Below, piece after piece: positions 16,141 through 38,959 of a stretch of DNA of 64,000 nt. Both the position numbers and the translations under genes were made by a program. This DNA is from Limanda limanda (lineage: Eukaryota; Chordata; Actinopteri; Pleuronectiformes; Pleuronectidae). The DNA lies in NCBI RefSeq assembly GCF_963576545.1, contig NC_083644.1, positions 22,147,893 to 22,211,892 of the forward strand, given 5' to 3'. Under the pieces are notes generated by a model. It was not told the origin of the DNA and ran no database searches. It worked only from the letters and a program-made list of their open reading frames with translations. Positions within the stretch are counted from its first letter, which is position 1. Every line of letters starts with the position of its first letter.

Positions 16141-17363
16141 AAAGCCTGAGTTCAGCATCAAACAGCTGAAAATGATCTGACTTTCCCTCCCTCACCCACT
16201 GTGAGGCAACTGACCTTTTAATATCTTCTATGAAAAAGATGCATGTAATGAAACGTTTGTTACACCAGCCGGTCGAGGCAAATGGTCGTCCACCCAGAGC
16301 AACGTTCTGCTCAAGGTTTCTTCTGCTTCAGACGAGTTGTTCTCTACCACTTCTGCCAAGTGCTCGTTCTTGGAATAAATGCTGAGTCTAATATGACACA
16401 GCAGGAAAAGCACAGGTGTTCACCAGGTGTTCACCTGCTGTTGTGTCAGCCAAAATCTCTGCTGCTGTGAAAAAGATGTATTTAATGATATCACCTAGAA
16501 AAGAGAATTCAGGTCATCTACAGTGAGTGCAAGGAGTGTGTGGAGCAAATGTAAATTAATAAAAACATTTGTAATGTAATATCTAGTCTTATTTATTACA
16601 ATATAATTTCTTAATTTTGCTTTATGTCTCTAATAAAGAGGCAGGCTTGGATTTGGAAGTACAGTTTTTACTTATATGCATATTTTACCTCATCAAGCTA
16701 AATTTAGCCGACAAGATTTCCTCTGATGTCTTATCCTCTTCGTTAAAAGAAAACCCTTAAACATTAAGAAAACTAAATATTTCAGACTGACATAAACTAA
16801 TGTGATGTCTGACAAGCAGTTAAAAGTGATGGATAAGTAACAATTGCAGTTGATAACTTGAATGACAAAGCAAAGGGATAATTATTGTAAACTGCTGTAT
16901 CGATGTATGAATGTTAGGTTGTTTTTCATTGTTCATCAAGTATTTTTAAAACAAATACTTAACCACTTAAGTTAAAAGAGTTTAATATTTGAGTAGAAAA
17001 CTGAAATAAAGATATGAACAACCTTCAACAAACGTGCAAATATAACACCATGGATAATGTTTGAGTATTCTCAACATAAACCCTGTATGAAGTGCTTTTC
17101 TTAATAATGATAATAATAATAATAAAGCAACAGAGGGGGGATACATAACCTCCATTTGTGGTTTGTATACCTATATCAGTCAATTACAACTTTAGTTATA
17201 CTGTAAAAATTGTATTTCATCATAATTTCTTCATTATGGTAGTCATGCCAAATGATGACGAATGATTGTTTACTATTTATAAACTGTAGATTGGGTCTTT
17301 AATCCTAGTGGTTGCAAAAGTTGCTGCTTTGCTACTGTAGAGATACTTTCAAAAATGTACTTA

Positions 17364-17364
17364 A

Positions 17365-17425
<61 letters not shown>
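17364..17425. repeat. (CA)n microsatellite
   Basis: About 30 CA units with one G interruption near 17389. Confidence 0.97.
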
Positions 17426-17429
<4 letters not shown>

Positions 17430-18502
17430 TATGGTAAACAGCTGTTCATAGTATCAAAAGATAGATAGTTAACTTGAGATTGTGCAGTGGCCAAATATGG
17501 CAGCAATGTTTTTACTTGAGATCAAGTGCAGTCAGTAAATTGTGATTTTGGACTAAAGTAGTTTGGGATTTCCCTGACACAGTCATCTGTTGAAAGTAAT
17601 ATAATGACTTCTCAGGAAGATCTTTGGTAAAGGATAAGGCCATATGGTCATGTGTTCACATATGAGACATCAGGTAAAGGTTTCAGTTATATTTGGGTTT
17701 CTAATGTCAACTTGCTCAGAACACTACTGCTGTTTATTGACAGAACAATTGTCAGTTAGCACAAATAGCATTGAGATTTGGTGGTCAAATGTTGGTCACA
17801 TTTTGCTCATAGGTCTATATTCAGTCTTGATTTCCTCCGTGTGCTATCAGTCGTCCTTCTGAACTTCAGCGACCCACTTGGCATTAGTATACGGCCCCTG
17901 GCTGAGTTCCTCCTCTGCTGGGACAGGAGGCCAGCAGCAGCGGAGGAGCCCCTGCCAAACACTGCTGCTTTGCTCTCAAATATTCCTGTCTGTGGGCTGT
18001 CGAGTAAAAAAGGCAAAACAAAGGCTCCTTTTGTGCTGCTGCTGGTTTCGTAGATGTGTTCGCATCGAGTGGAAACACAGCTGGCTGCCCAGTGCTGAGG
18101 GTTTGGCCCAACTGTGCAATAGTGTGGCAGGGAGTGTTCACAAGGTTCTGTTGTAGTTATTTTATTTACTTAAAAGCCAAATGAACATGACATTATTAAA
18201 ACCAGTCATTAGGAAACAGCAATTCCTGGAAACTGAGGGAACACATCTTTATCACATCTTTGTTTGCTGTGGATGCTCAGGCCTGGATGCTGTCATAGAC
18301 ACGACGACTGAGTTATTCATTTTGGTTTGTTTGTGTGATGTCCCTGGCAATGAGCGTGTTGCTCGTAGGAGAGTCAATATTTTTTTCTGGAACTGTCTGG
18401 AAAATTAGGTCCGGATTTAGAAAGAACACAGCAAGAGATTATCTGGGTGCAGCATGCTTGTGATAGGACATGACCTAAAAATTCTGCTGTGGTAATCACA
18501 TT

Positions 18503-18845
18503 TTGTTTTCAGCCCTTCAGCACAAATGTCGGACCTTATCACCAAAAGCTCTTGAATCTCGTCTTTCTTCTTCATCGTCTTCTTTGTGTATGTCATGTCT
18601 TTCTCATCCTGAGATATTTGTATTATTTTTGTTCTTTTCACTTTTGCATCCGTCACGTGTTAGAAACTTTATCAACACACCCACTCACTTGCTGGGAATT
18701 CTTCGGACGTTATCCTGCTGTATTCTCACATGGGTTTAGATTCCCTGTACATTTTACATAGGGGAGATTATCCAGAGCAACTGACACAGACATTTGTGTT
18801 CTCACATACAGCCCCTCCAGAAAATTTCACGAGAAGTTAATTTGG
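18503..18845 (+). repeat. Dispersed repeat, copy A
   Basis: Shares several blocks in the same order with 29590-29895: CTCTTGAATCT near the start, a CTTCTT-rich tract, GAATTCTTCGGAC in the middle, then AGAGCAACTGAC-like, ACAGACATTT-like and AATTTCA-GAGAA blocks near the end. Both copies are in clock introns. I cannot name the family. Confidence 0.7.
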
Positions 18846-21800
18846 AAAATAAATTTTCTTTTGACTTAGTTGTATGAATATTATAAATAGACAAGTGAAA
18901 GCATACATCTATTCAAACAATCATTTAAAAAAAAAGAGAGAGTTTCAGTTGGTAGACAATAACATTTTAAAGAGAAGTGGACAAGCAGACCTACAATGCT
19001 GTATAGCCTGCCTCTGCATTAAGTACAGCTGCTCCAGCCTTTGCATATCAACAAGTAGTTTCAGCCGTCCCTCATTACAGTGGTATTCTAATACCCAGTG
19101 AAATTATCTTCTCTAGTGGAGCACACAAACACAAAAGCTGTATCCATTAATGACTGTCCGTGGTTTAGTTCTGGATGTTTGCTCAGTTTGTATACTATAT
19201 TTTTTATTATTAGATTTCTGAACTGATTCATTAGTGATATCGAGGTCTGCTGTATTCATTCTTTCATTACTTAATTGTCTCATATTTCCTCCTCTGTTGG
19301 CAGTGTCTCCTAATTGAATAGTAAGAGAACTCTCTCTGATGCAGCCAGTCTGCTTTACAATAGAAGGAGTTGCCTGTTTGTCATTGGCTCCCTCTGAATG
19401 ATGCAGCACAGTAATGTTTACATGACGCTTGTCACTGCCGAGCTACATCAGTCGACCTCTCAGTCTTTCGTGTTGCTTGTGACAAAGTGAGAAACTCTCT
19501 TCTAATAAGTCTCAGTGTATGATGGAGGCAGAATCAGCTGTGGAGGAATTCAGCCAGGCTATTTTTACTCCGAATGATGAGGCCAGTTGCTATGGTGTTG
19601 CCCATTGGCACTGTTGCTATGCTGGCATCTCAGTGAGGGGCGTGGCGGGGTGCGTGACGAGCGGCGCCATAGATCCACTTCAGAATGACTCATTTCCTCA
19701 GAGCTCTGCTGCCCTACATATGAGTATTCATGCACACACCCACATACACAAACACAAACTCAGAGACCATCAACAATGCTGTATGAGCAAAAGAAAAAAT
19801 GATGATGGAAGAGTTCTCAGACTGTGACTTGACGTATTTCAGCGTGAACAATACGCAGGTGTGTTCATTTGAATACGTCTTCTACCCAACATGCTTGACA
19901 AAAATCAAAAAACTGGAAAGAGCTGTTTGAAATTCAGCACCTGCACAGTTTGTTTTCCTTGAGGTGTGTCTCTGATGAGGCTTAGGGAACACCAGGAACC
20001 CTTTGTATATCATGTGATCAAATGAAGACATTCTGAAAGCCTAGCTGCTCACACATTTGTGAAGGTACCTGCTGTGTAAAATGTTGAGCTTCTGAAGGGG
20101 TTGTGTTGACGGGGAGTGCAGTGTTATTGGTAAAAACAGGAAGGTCTTGCCTGCAGAGCTGTGATTAAGTTAGACCGGAGGAGGAGGAGGAGGAAAGTAG
20201 GTCATTGGGCCAGCAGGTCACTGAAGCACGATGACATCACAGTTATACAACCTCTGCTCTGGCAGTTACACAACGCCTGCTCTGTGCTGCAGCTCTTGCT
20301 ACAACCTCTGCTCATACACTACTGTCAGTGGCCAGAAATCTCCTCTCCTCTTCTCCTCTCTTATTTTGATCTCATTTCACTAATATCATAACTTTATTTT
20401 TTTTACTTCCAGTGTTCCTTGTTGCCTATTTTCAGTCTTGGTGTTTGCCTGACTGTTTGAGATGCTGTATAGCAAAACTGTAAAAGCTGTTTCCTTCTGT
20501 GTGTTCAGTATAAAGCCTACATATAAAGCTCAATACTACAATCCTCCACTCTTTTAATAGCGGTGCCTTAAAGTGTAGTTGGCTGCTTGTGTTGACAAAC
20601 AATTATCTTAGATAACACACCCGAAATTAGCCGAAAGGCAATGAGGGGTGAAATAGCACTGCATAGTTAAAAGTCAATGGGCCATGTTGAAACCTACTCC
20701 TCCTCTTACTGTCATTTCTTTCTAGTATAGTAACAGTGCATGCAGTGCTGACATACCTAACCTCCCTTGTTTTGGTGAACATGGCATTTCATTCATTTAA
20801 GCCTTGATTTAAAAAAAAAAAATTCAGTAACAAAACAACAGTCCTGTGTGAAATCAGGTTTCCCAGACATATCTTCCGTGTGCTGCCATTAAAGACACTG
20901 ATCCTAGAGCAGCACTTCATCTGGCTTTAAATATGTGTTCATTAGAGATCTTCCCTTTTAGGTTTTTTTGTACTTTGAGTTGAAAAAAAGGCATTGCTTC
21001 TTAAGTGGTTTCAAATTTGATCAAATGTGAAGTTTGTCCAAATTACATGAAGAAGACATATTCAAATTGCATCAAGGAATCGAGCTCCATATAAGTGATG
21101 TTTGTTAGTGACTGCTTTGATATTTTGAATGCCTTCCCCAGAATGGGAACGTGGGATTATGCCAGTTCTCTTTGTATAACTAAGTGTAGGTGTCTTTTAT
21201 GCTGTTTGGTTGCAACAAATATTGCTCACGATAACACACTTTATTTGAACCCATGTATGGTATGAAAATAAATGTTAGTGTATGCCATGATACAGGGGAA
21301 GAAACACTGCCGGGATTTTCTCACCATCACAAATAGGCTGTTATGGTGAGAAAACCTCCCACACAGGTTTTGACAGTAACTGGTTCATGAAATAAATGGG
21401 TCAGATATTTAGGCTAAAGACCCAGTGGGCCCTCTCGACTTAATTTCACAATCTATTGTAGGCCTACCTGTGCAAGGGGAAGAATGGAGTTAGCTGATGT
21501 GATGAATATATTTGCAGTGATAGCCTGAACTAGTGACTGGTGGATTTTTTTGGGAGGATTGTGATTGTCTGTGGAAATATTTTATCGACAGCATATCATT
21601 GTAACCGTGCAAGATACATTCATGAAACTTAAGAGTTGCTATCCAAGTGAAGGCGGAGTGTGAAGATTGCTATGGTCCAATTTACATATGTAATAATGTA
21701 GTAATGATTACTCTATTCTCATGTGTTGGGATATCAACTTGTTGACAGGCATCGCAGCGTGTGTAACGGTCTCTCTTATTTGTTCCACCAAAATCTCCTA

Positions 21801-22894
21801 CACTTGTGGAGAGCATTATGGTGCCAGTCAGGGAACAGCTGACAACTCCTGTATTCCTGTATCGAGCTGTCCATGCTATTTTCCAGCTTTTCTCACCATA
21901 ATATTAGATTGGTCTTGATTCAAGCCTGACCGCCATACGTAATAATATTCTTCTGGTTTGTGTGTCTCACAGCTAACTTATTACCTCTTTTTAAACCACA
22001 ATTAGCAAGTATACACTATTTTAAACGTGCTTATCCCATTTAAGATAACAAATTTATTTAGTTGCCTCTTTGTTTGTACCCCCCTGGTGTGTCATGTTCG
22101 ACGTCACTAATTTTCTGACCACTGAGGCACTCTCTGAACTCGCTGTTTTGCCAAATTAGCATGTTCGCCGGGTGTCTCATTTCCATCACTGCTGTTTGGA
22201 TCCGAAGCCAATAACAATCTGTGTCTACTGCAGAGTCATTTGACCCGGGAGTGAATGCTGCTTGAATCCATTCCCATTGCGGACCAAAACCACATGTTAG
22301 TTACCTGCTCCATGTGAGCCAGACCCCTTATCTTTTTCTTTGGATAGACAACTGCACCTTTTTCAAATGCAGATTTAAAACCCAGACAGACGGCTAGATC
22401 AGTTTGAGGTTAGGCTGGCTGCTGAAGTGAATGTCTGCTACAGTACAGCAGGAGTCAGCTGGCCATCTGGATCTGTAGGACAGAATGCATCTGAATAAAA
22501 AGATATTCATGGAAATCTCACATTCCACATTACAGTCTGGGACACTCGTTTCTGCCTGTATTTGTAATCTGTATTTATAATACAGTAGAAGAAGAAATGC
22601 TGGAGAAAGAATATGTAAAAACTAAGTCTTTATAATGAGACATTATCATATCAATATTAACACTTAATTTATTTTCATTACACAATTTAGTGTAACCTTA
22701 CAAGTCAAAACAAATGCCTGAATAAGTTTGATGCAAGAACTAGTCAATGAATCTTAATTCAGTACATTTTTTTTAGATGTCACCATGATTTAGAGTAGTT
22801 TGGGGGAGAGGGCGAAATCGTGTAATGATGTAAACGTTTGGCCAGTATCTATTGTTCTCTAATGACCACGCACATGTTTCCTAATCTTCCATAG

Positions 22895-23116
22895 ACTCAG
22901 ATGTTGCTGCCATGTGCCACACTCGCGCCCGAAGCAGACGAAAAACCCAGCCCAAAGACCTTTTGGCCACTTTCTCTCCTCTGATCCGAGACACGTTCAG
23001 TGCCTCTCCTCGAAGACTCTCAGAGCTTCACCACCACAGTGTGTCCACTCATACCCCGCCTTCATCCAGCAGCAACTTTCTCATCCTCTCCCAGGACTGG
23101 CTGTACTGGCAGTAAG
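22895..23116 (+). other. clock: clock noncoding exon carrying a 67-codon upstream ORF
   Basis: The segment is bounded by an acceptor (ttccatag) and a donor (AAG|gtaaca). It contains an ATG ORF at 22912-23115 that starts 17 bases into the exon and stops one base before its end, so it is an upstream ORF complete within one exon and separate from the clock frame. Its product is basic and Ser-rich with no known domain. The exon is inferred from splice sites and position, not from protein similarity. Confidence 0.5.
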
Positions 23117-23274
23117 GTAACATCTGGATTTGAACTCAAACAGTTTGAAAGTACTGAGCAATGATGAAGCTGTTGACATGTTGTGGTCTTTTTTCCTCAA
23201 AGGTTAATTCACAAATGTCTACCTCACGATTAAAAGAGCCCTCTCCACCACATCGACCCTGAACAGGACACAAA

Positions 23275-33226
<9,952 letters not shown>

Positions 33227-33900
33227 CTGGCTGCAGCCAATCAGAAGTGGATTGGGCCAAACCGAGGTGGGGGTGTCTTTGTGATGGCAGTCTCAAGACG
33301 GGTTCTGCTGAAAGTGCAGCCCTGAGACCAGGCCTCATTTGTAAGTGACTGGGTGGGCAGGCTGAGGCTTCCCTCCCTCACAAGGAGTTTTGGCTGTTTG
33401 CACTGATCTCCTGAGCACAAAGTGCTGCCGAGAAGAGAACTCAGGACCGTGCGAGCTGCGGCTCTGGCAGTTTGCTTTGTCTCTGGTTTGAAGCCTTTTC
33501 TCCATGAAAACGGGGAGCCATGTTTCCCTGTGATGGACTCCCCCCCCCGTCCCCCTCCCCCAGCCCTCTTGTTGTGTGTTTATTGCGCGTGTGTATGTGA
33601 GTGTGTGTTTGCAAGAGCTTGTGTGTGCGTGCACTAGTCACCCTCACAGGATTATTTTATGCAGAGCTCACCAGTTAATGCAGTGAAGCTTCAATCAGAG
33701 CTTCAAGGACGTCCTTCTGAACAGCCCATGGCTAGTTTGTTTTGGATGTTTTCTCCTATTCTTGTTCTTCGTGTAAAAATAATTATGGGTCAGAAAATAT
33801 TTTTAAGAATGTGTTGTAGATTGAACTTTTACTGTACAGAACATCATGTGTAATATATACTGTAAATATATTGAAAAAGAAAGAACTAATATTTTATATG
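33227..33900 (+). other. clock: clock 3' UTR (at least this far)
   Basis: Sequence after the clock stop. A TA-rich block near 33840-33900 resembles the start of a conserved clock 3' UTR. No convincing AATAAA was found in the first 700 bases; AATAAA motifs occur much further on (near 34890 and 36535), so the true end is unknown. Confidence 0.45.
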
Positions 33901-34495
33901 ATGCATGACATGAAATGCATAGTCTGTTATTTGCAGCTTTGAAAATGCTTTTTTTCTAATCTTCTCAGAAAAAAAGATCTTAAAATGCTCTGGCTGATAT
34001 TTTCACAGGCCTCCTTTCTCCTAGGGGACGTTTGTTTGTGAGTCTGCATAGCAGACAGTGTCGATGCTGCTTGTTGTGTCACAGTTTGTTGGATCCTTGA
34101 CCCATATTTTCACGCAATTTCATAAAACTGTCAAAAATGATAAACGTTTCAAAATTCAGTTTGAGACACACATTGTGAATGAAGCAAATGCTACCAAGGT
34201 CAAGCTTAACATTCAACAGTAAGATTGCCAACCTAATCCTTCATATATCACTATCTATTCAATTGTTAGCACTTTTGCCATCCAAAATCCCTGTTTGGTG
34301 TCTGAAGACACTTAATAGCGTCTATAAACATTTATCACTTAAAATACAGTACAAGATTTGCAGTCAGTCCTGTTAACCCTTTGTTAATATGCTCAAACTA
34401 AGAGTTATATGATTTGTGCCAGCGTAGGGTTAATCACATGATTTCCCATCAGCACGCTGATCATCTATCCATTCTTTTTAGCTATTTACCTGAGT

Positions 34496-34527
34496 CAGCA
34501 GGGGGCACAGAGCAGCGCCCCCTGGGG
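34496..34527. promoter_or_regulatory. Pair of CTCF-like core motifs in inverted orientation
   Basis: CAGCAGGGGGCAC (34496-34508) on the plus strand and AGCGCCCCCTGG (34514-34525), a core on the minus strand, lie 5 bp apart. Both fit the CTCF core consensus by eye. The position between two convergent genes would suit an insulator, but this is inference. Confidence 0.4.
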
Positions 34528-36664
34528 CAGCTGTGAGATGGCCCCAAACCACCTAACTAGCTCAAATATTGTCAATCTGTTGTGTTTGGATGCCAATATA
34601 GGTTTGCAAAGCCAGGAGCAACACTTGAAAACAGACACTGACCACGGCCATTGTTGATGTTGTGCTTAAAGTCTCGCAAGTGTGGCTGGGAAATTAGAAA
34701 TGTGGACAGTGAATTAATAATGTGATTCTAGGCCGATTCCAGCCAATGGAAAAGCCAACTGGTTCTTAAAAGGTTTGGAAGTTGAACAGGCTCCGAACCA
34801 GCTCTAGCCCAGCATGAGCACTATGTTCGATTCGCTGGAAAGTCTTTTTGGAGAAACAGGAGCTGGACACAGTCTGAGCTCCATGCATTATAATAAAGAG
34901 AGAGAGGTCGATCACCCTGCAGGGATCTCATAACATTTTGAGTAGGTATAGCTAATTTATTAGTTAGCAGTTGCCACTTAAAACATCCAGTAAACGCAAA
35001 GCAACATTAGTTATATTTCTGATGATTGTAAATCCACCATTCAGTCTCTTTTAGTCTTTGGTCTCCCCCGACCCCTGAGGGAAATATTGGACTGCGTACT
35101 CGCTAAATGCTCCACTCTATTCACCAGCTAGTCGCTAAGTCGGAGCAGCAGTCGTCTGGTGCGGCCTAAAGCGGCACATTTAGAACAAGGAGCTTAACTT
35201 TGAGTTTGAATGGTTTGTTTTTCATGTCAGCTTAAAAATATACTTCATTATAGACAATTCTATGTCTTATTGGCTCATTTGATGACAACTTGACCTAGGT
35301 ACACAGTGCTAGTACACACACACACACACAGACAAGCCTCCTTCCCATCTGATCTAATTCACCACCAGATGGTATCAAGCTGACGGCTCAGCCCATTCTT
35401 CATCTGTGTGTGATGTGACAGGCTGAGCTGGACACACGGCCACAAGTCTGGTGATCCGATGTAAATTTGTTGAGCTTTGACCCGAGGTATCTGGTGATAC
35501 CACGTGCACTTTGTCTGTTCACCTCTGTGTGTTTGGCTGTTGTGTTCATGTGTGGGAAATTCCTGTTTGACATAGAAGTTTCCAATAATTCATCCACTGT
35601 TTGGTTTGAGCCTGGCTTTGAGTAGTTGTGGCTAACTGCTTGAGTTGGACCACACAAACACAGACACAATAGGTTAACATTAATGTTACATGTTACAGCA
35701 AATGCTTAACTGCCATAGGCTCTGAAGCCCAGCTAGGTTTGAGCATTTGAACATGCAGAATTTTGATATTGACAAGACCTATTATCCACAACTTATACTT
35801 TGGCCTTTGATTCCTTTGTTCAACCCCAAAGTTAACATGGTCTGTCCTAAATGTTGAGTGATTGGGGCGGTCGCTACATGTCTCCTGCAGTGTATTATTT
35901 AAATTGATGGATTCTCATTTCAGAAAATGTTTGGCTTGGATCACGTTTGTGTCAGTAGCTGTCACGTTGGCTAAAGTGGTCCTTTCATATTTACCTGGTT
36001 ATTTTTATAATACATGTAGAGTGTGTGGTTTTGTCTCCTGTTGGCTTTCAAAAACAAACACCAGCTCTGTGTCATGAGTAAGAACACTATATTCAGTCAT
36101 AAAGTCATTGATTTTTCAAATTGCAAGTAAGACATCTAAGGGACTGTATGAAAAAAGTATCGACAGTGGGGCCTGAACTTTATGTTTCATAGAAGTGACT
36201 CTTAAGGAGTAGAATGAGCTGTGGGTGAAGTGATGAAAAACAAATGCAACATTTTGCAGATTTCCAGCTGCTCTGTTTTGAACCAAGAGCCTCCAAAAGA
36301 ACAGTTAGCAGCAGTGTCAGTGAACGAGCCGACAATAAAGAGTCGCTGACGAAAACTGTCTTTCTTGAAATGATGTTCAGTCCCCACTAAGAACAATAGT
36401 CCATGTCACTGTTGTTTCATACAGTCCCTAACGCCAGCTGTCTCCACTGTAGTTGGACCTCGTGGTCTGCACCATCTTCACAGTGCTGCGCCATCCTTCC
36501 CTCATCGGTTGGGCTGCAGCTCATTTCAGTTTCTAAATAAAACACATTAGTTCCCTGCTAAACACAATTTCACAAAGCTGCACAGGGGACCCGGATCCTC
36601 TGGAGTGAGATTCACGAGGTGCAATAAACCTGGAAGAATGTAATTAAATGTCATTAACAAGAGT

Positions 36665-36961
36665 GTGTTGCATGAGGAGGTGTGTGGCTGCGAGAGCCTT
36701 TACACAATGTACGATAGGACTGTTAATAAGAGAATAAATTATTTAGCCTTTAAATGTGCAAAACTAAAAATGAAACCTACGTATAAAGTTCTGAATCAAG
36801 AGTTTAACAAGAGAGAAGGATCTAAGCCAACTGTGACATACATAAAAAGACTGTTGAACCTTTTCCTGAAAAAGAGCTGGGTTAAATGTGGTTATACAAA
36901 GATGAGCCCGACCGATGTGGACTTTTGGACACTGCTACAGATCTTCAGTAAAATAATCTGA
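36665..36961 (+). other. Unidentified 99-codon ORF
   Basis: A Lys-rich ORF of 98 residues with natural-looking composition (for example TVTYIKRLLNLFLKKSWVKCGY). No acceptor or donor at its edges is convincing and I do not recognise a family. It could be a transposon protein fragment or chance. Confidence 0.2.
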
Positions 36962-38959
36962 TCTTGATATATTGGCTGATATGCATATATTTATTTATTT
37001 TGAATTAAGACCTATGTAATATGAAATCCTAATGACAAATAAATGTTATTGATGCTTGATATATATATATATGATATATATTTTGATATTTTACAGTTAA
37101 ACTATAAACTTTACTGTAAATAAAAAAGTATACATATATATAAAAACCTTTTTTTTACATCAAATTTAATCATTTAACAATGTGAAAATATTTCACAACA
37201 GACAACACCTGCAAATGCCAATGTGTCTGTGAACCAAAACATCGGTCGGGCTCTAAGACGAAGACTGTTAGACTTTAAGGTATTTTTTTCTTTTCGTGAT
37301 CATGTTCAGTCTTGTTCTGGAATACAGGTTGAAACTGTCACATTTGAAAAGACAAAGCAATGCTTTATTAAAGTTACCAGTCAGTGGTTCCCAGTCATAG
37401 AAACATGAGGGGAAATGTTTTGTTATCCAAAGAGCGGGGCACTCCAGAGGATGAGCCCTACATAAGAGGACATGGTGAATTCTGTTCAATGTTTTGTAGT
37501 TCTGATGTTCACACTAGAAGCTTGTGTCTCAGTGTTTTCTCTCTGCTTTCACGTCATATTTGTGTAGCGTTTTGGTTTGGCTCAGGAAAGGTACTGCTGC
37601 AGTCCACTCAGTGACCAAACTCTCCTGACGTTTCTAAAAGGTTAATGCGCTCTGAATCCTGCAGGTTTGTGTCCCAGCAGCTGTTTGGCCTTTTCAGGTG
37701 ATGGTGAACACCTGCTGTGACATCACTGACTCTGCTGCGGCCAGAAGGGAAACAGGATGCATGGTTTCAGCTCAGATGACGCAGCGAGTAACCAATGGTT
37801 TTATTGACTTTGATCAGTAAATAACTAAATGCAGCCTTCAACTACTGAGACTGTGTTACATGACAGTAATATGATTCCTAAGAATCCTTTTATTAACCTC
37901 TTAAGGTATCAGTACCAGAATTGCTGCATTAAACCACTATGATACATTAGCTTAAATATTAATTGAAATTATTGTATGTTTTAATTTCAATGTAAAGAGA
38001 CCGGTGGTTATCAGCATTCTAACTACATTATTACCAAATTGACAATCATAATTATGTTAATGTATTACTCTTACACTATTCTTTTGGTTTATTAAATCGC
38101 AGATATAAATTAAGGAAATAAAATACATAATTTTCCCCCAATACTGAAGTGAATGTCCAAAAACCTAAAAGTAAATTTATTGTGATGTAAAAGCAAATCT
38201 CTAGGATTATAGTTTGACTGATCATGTTATAAGCAGCTGTAAAGCTGTATGTTACTTTACTTCCTCAACCTTATCATAAAGTGGTGTCAACACTTTTTTA
38301 ATGGAACAGGAGTTGTAACAATATAAAATACCTATTTACGAGAGAAGGAATCATTGCTGATAAAGTTAATTAACACTTAAAATATCCTTCTGGCAACATT
38401 GACTTGTTGTAATCATTGTTTTTATTTAGCCCTTACCTAAACAAGGTTACAAAGTGCTTCATAAAAATCCATGGTCTTCAATTTTAATTACCAGATCATG
38501 GAATAAAACCAAGACCCTGACATTTATAGATAAAATATATATAGACCTTATTTTTTTATACTGTTATAAAAAACTTTTATTGTTGTGAACATTGTAACTG
38601 AAATTCTGCCACAAAACACTTTTTTTTCCAGATCCACTACTGCCACCTTCTGTTCAGTTTGAGGTTAAGAATCTATCATCATTCCCTCCTCAACATCAAA
38701 TAACCTGAGTGTATTTGTAACCCTCTTTTGGTCTGCATGTGTGCTGCTCTGCATTTATTTCTTGAGCCAAACTGTTCAGAAATTCAACACAACCTTCCGA
38801 AGCAAATGTATCAACCGTTTGCTCCCCTTCAATCTGAAATAAATCCCTATGAAATGTCTCGGGTGTTCTGTTTCCTCTGGCTCAGCTCTACTGTGTTTTC
38901 AGCACACGTCTATCACACACAGAACAAACGACTGGTTGAGAAAGAAGAAAAGACATGAA

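Larger units (their letters stand above)
16141..22894. other. Long clock 5' intron with scattered repeats
   Basis: Intronic sequence before the uORF-bearing exon. It holds a (CA)n array and one copy of a dispersed repeat (both listed). I see no additional coding exon. Confidence 0.5.
33901..38950. other. clock-tmem165 convergent spacer
   Basis: About 5 kb without a supported gene. It holds a CTCF-like motif pair, a TATA-rich low-complexity patch near 37060-37145 and an unidentified ORF at 36665-36961. Some of the left part may be clock 3' UTR. Confidence 0.5.
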
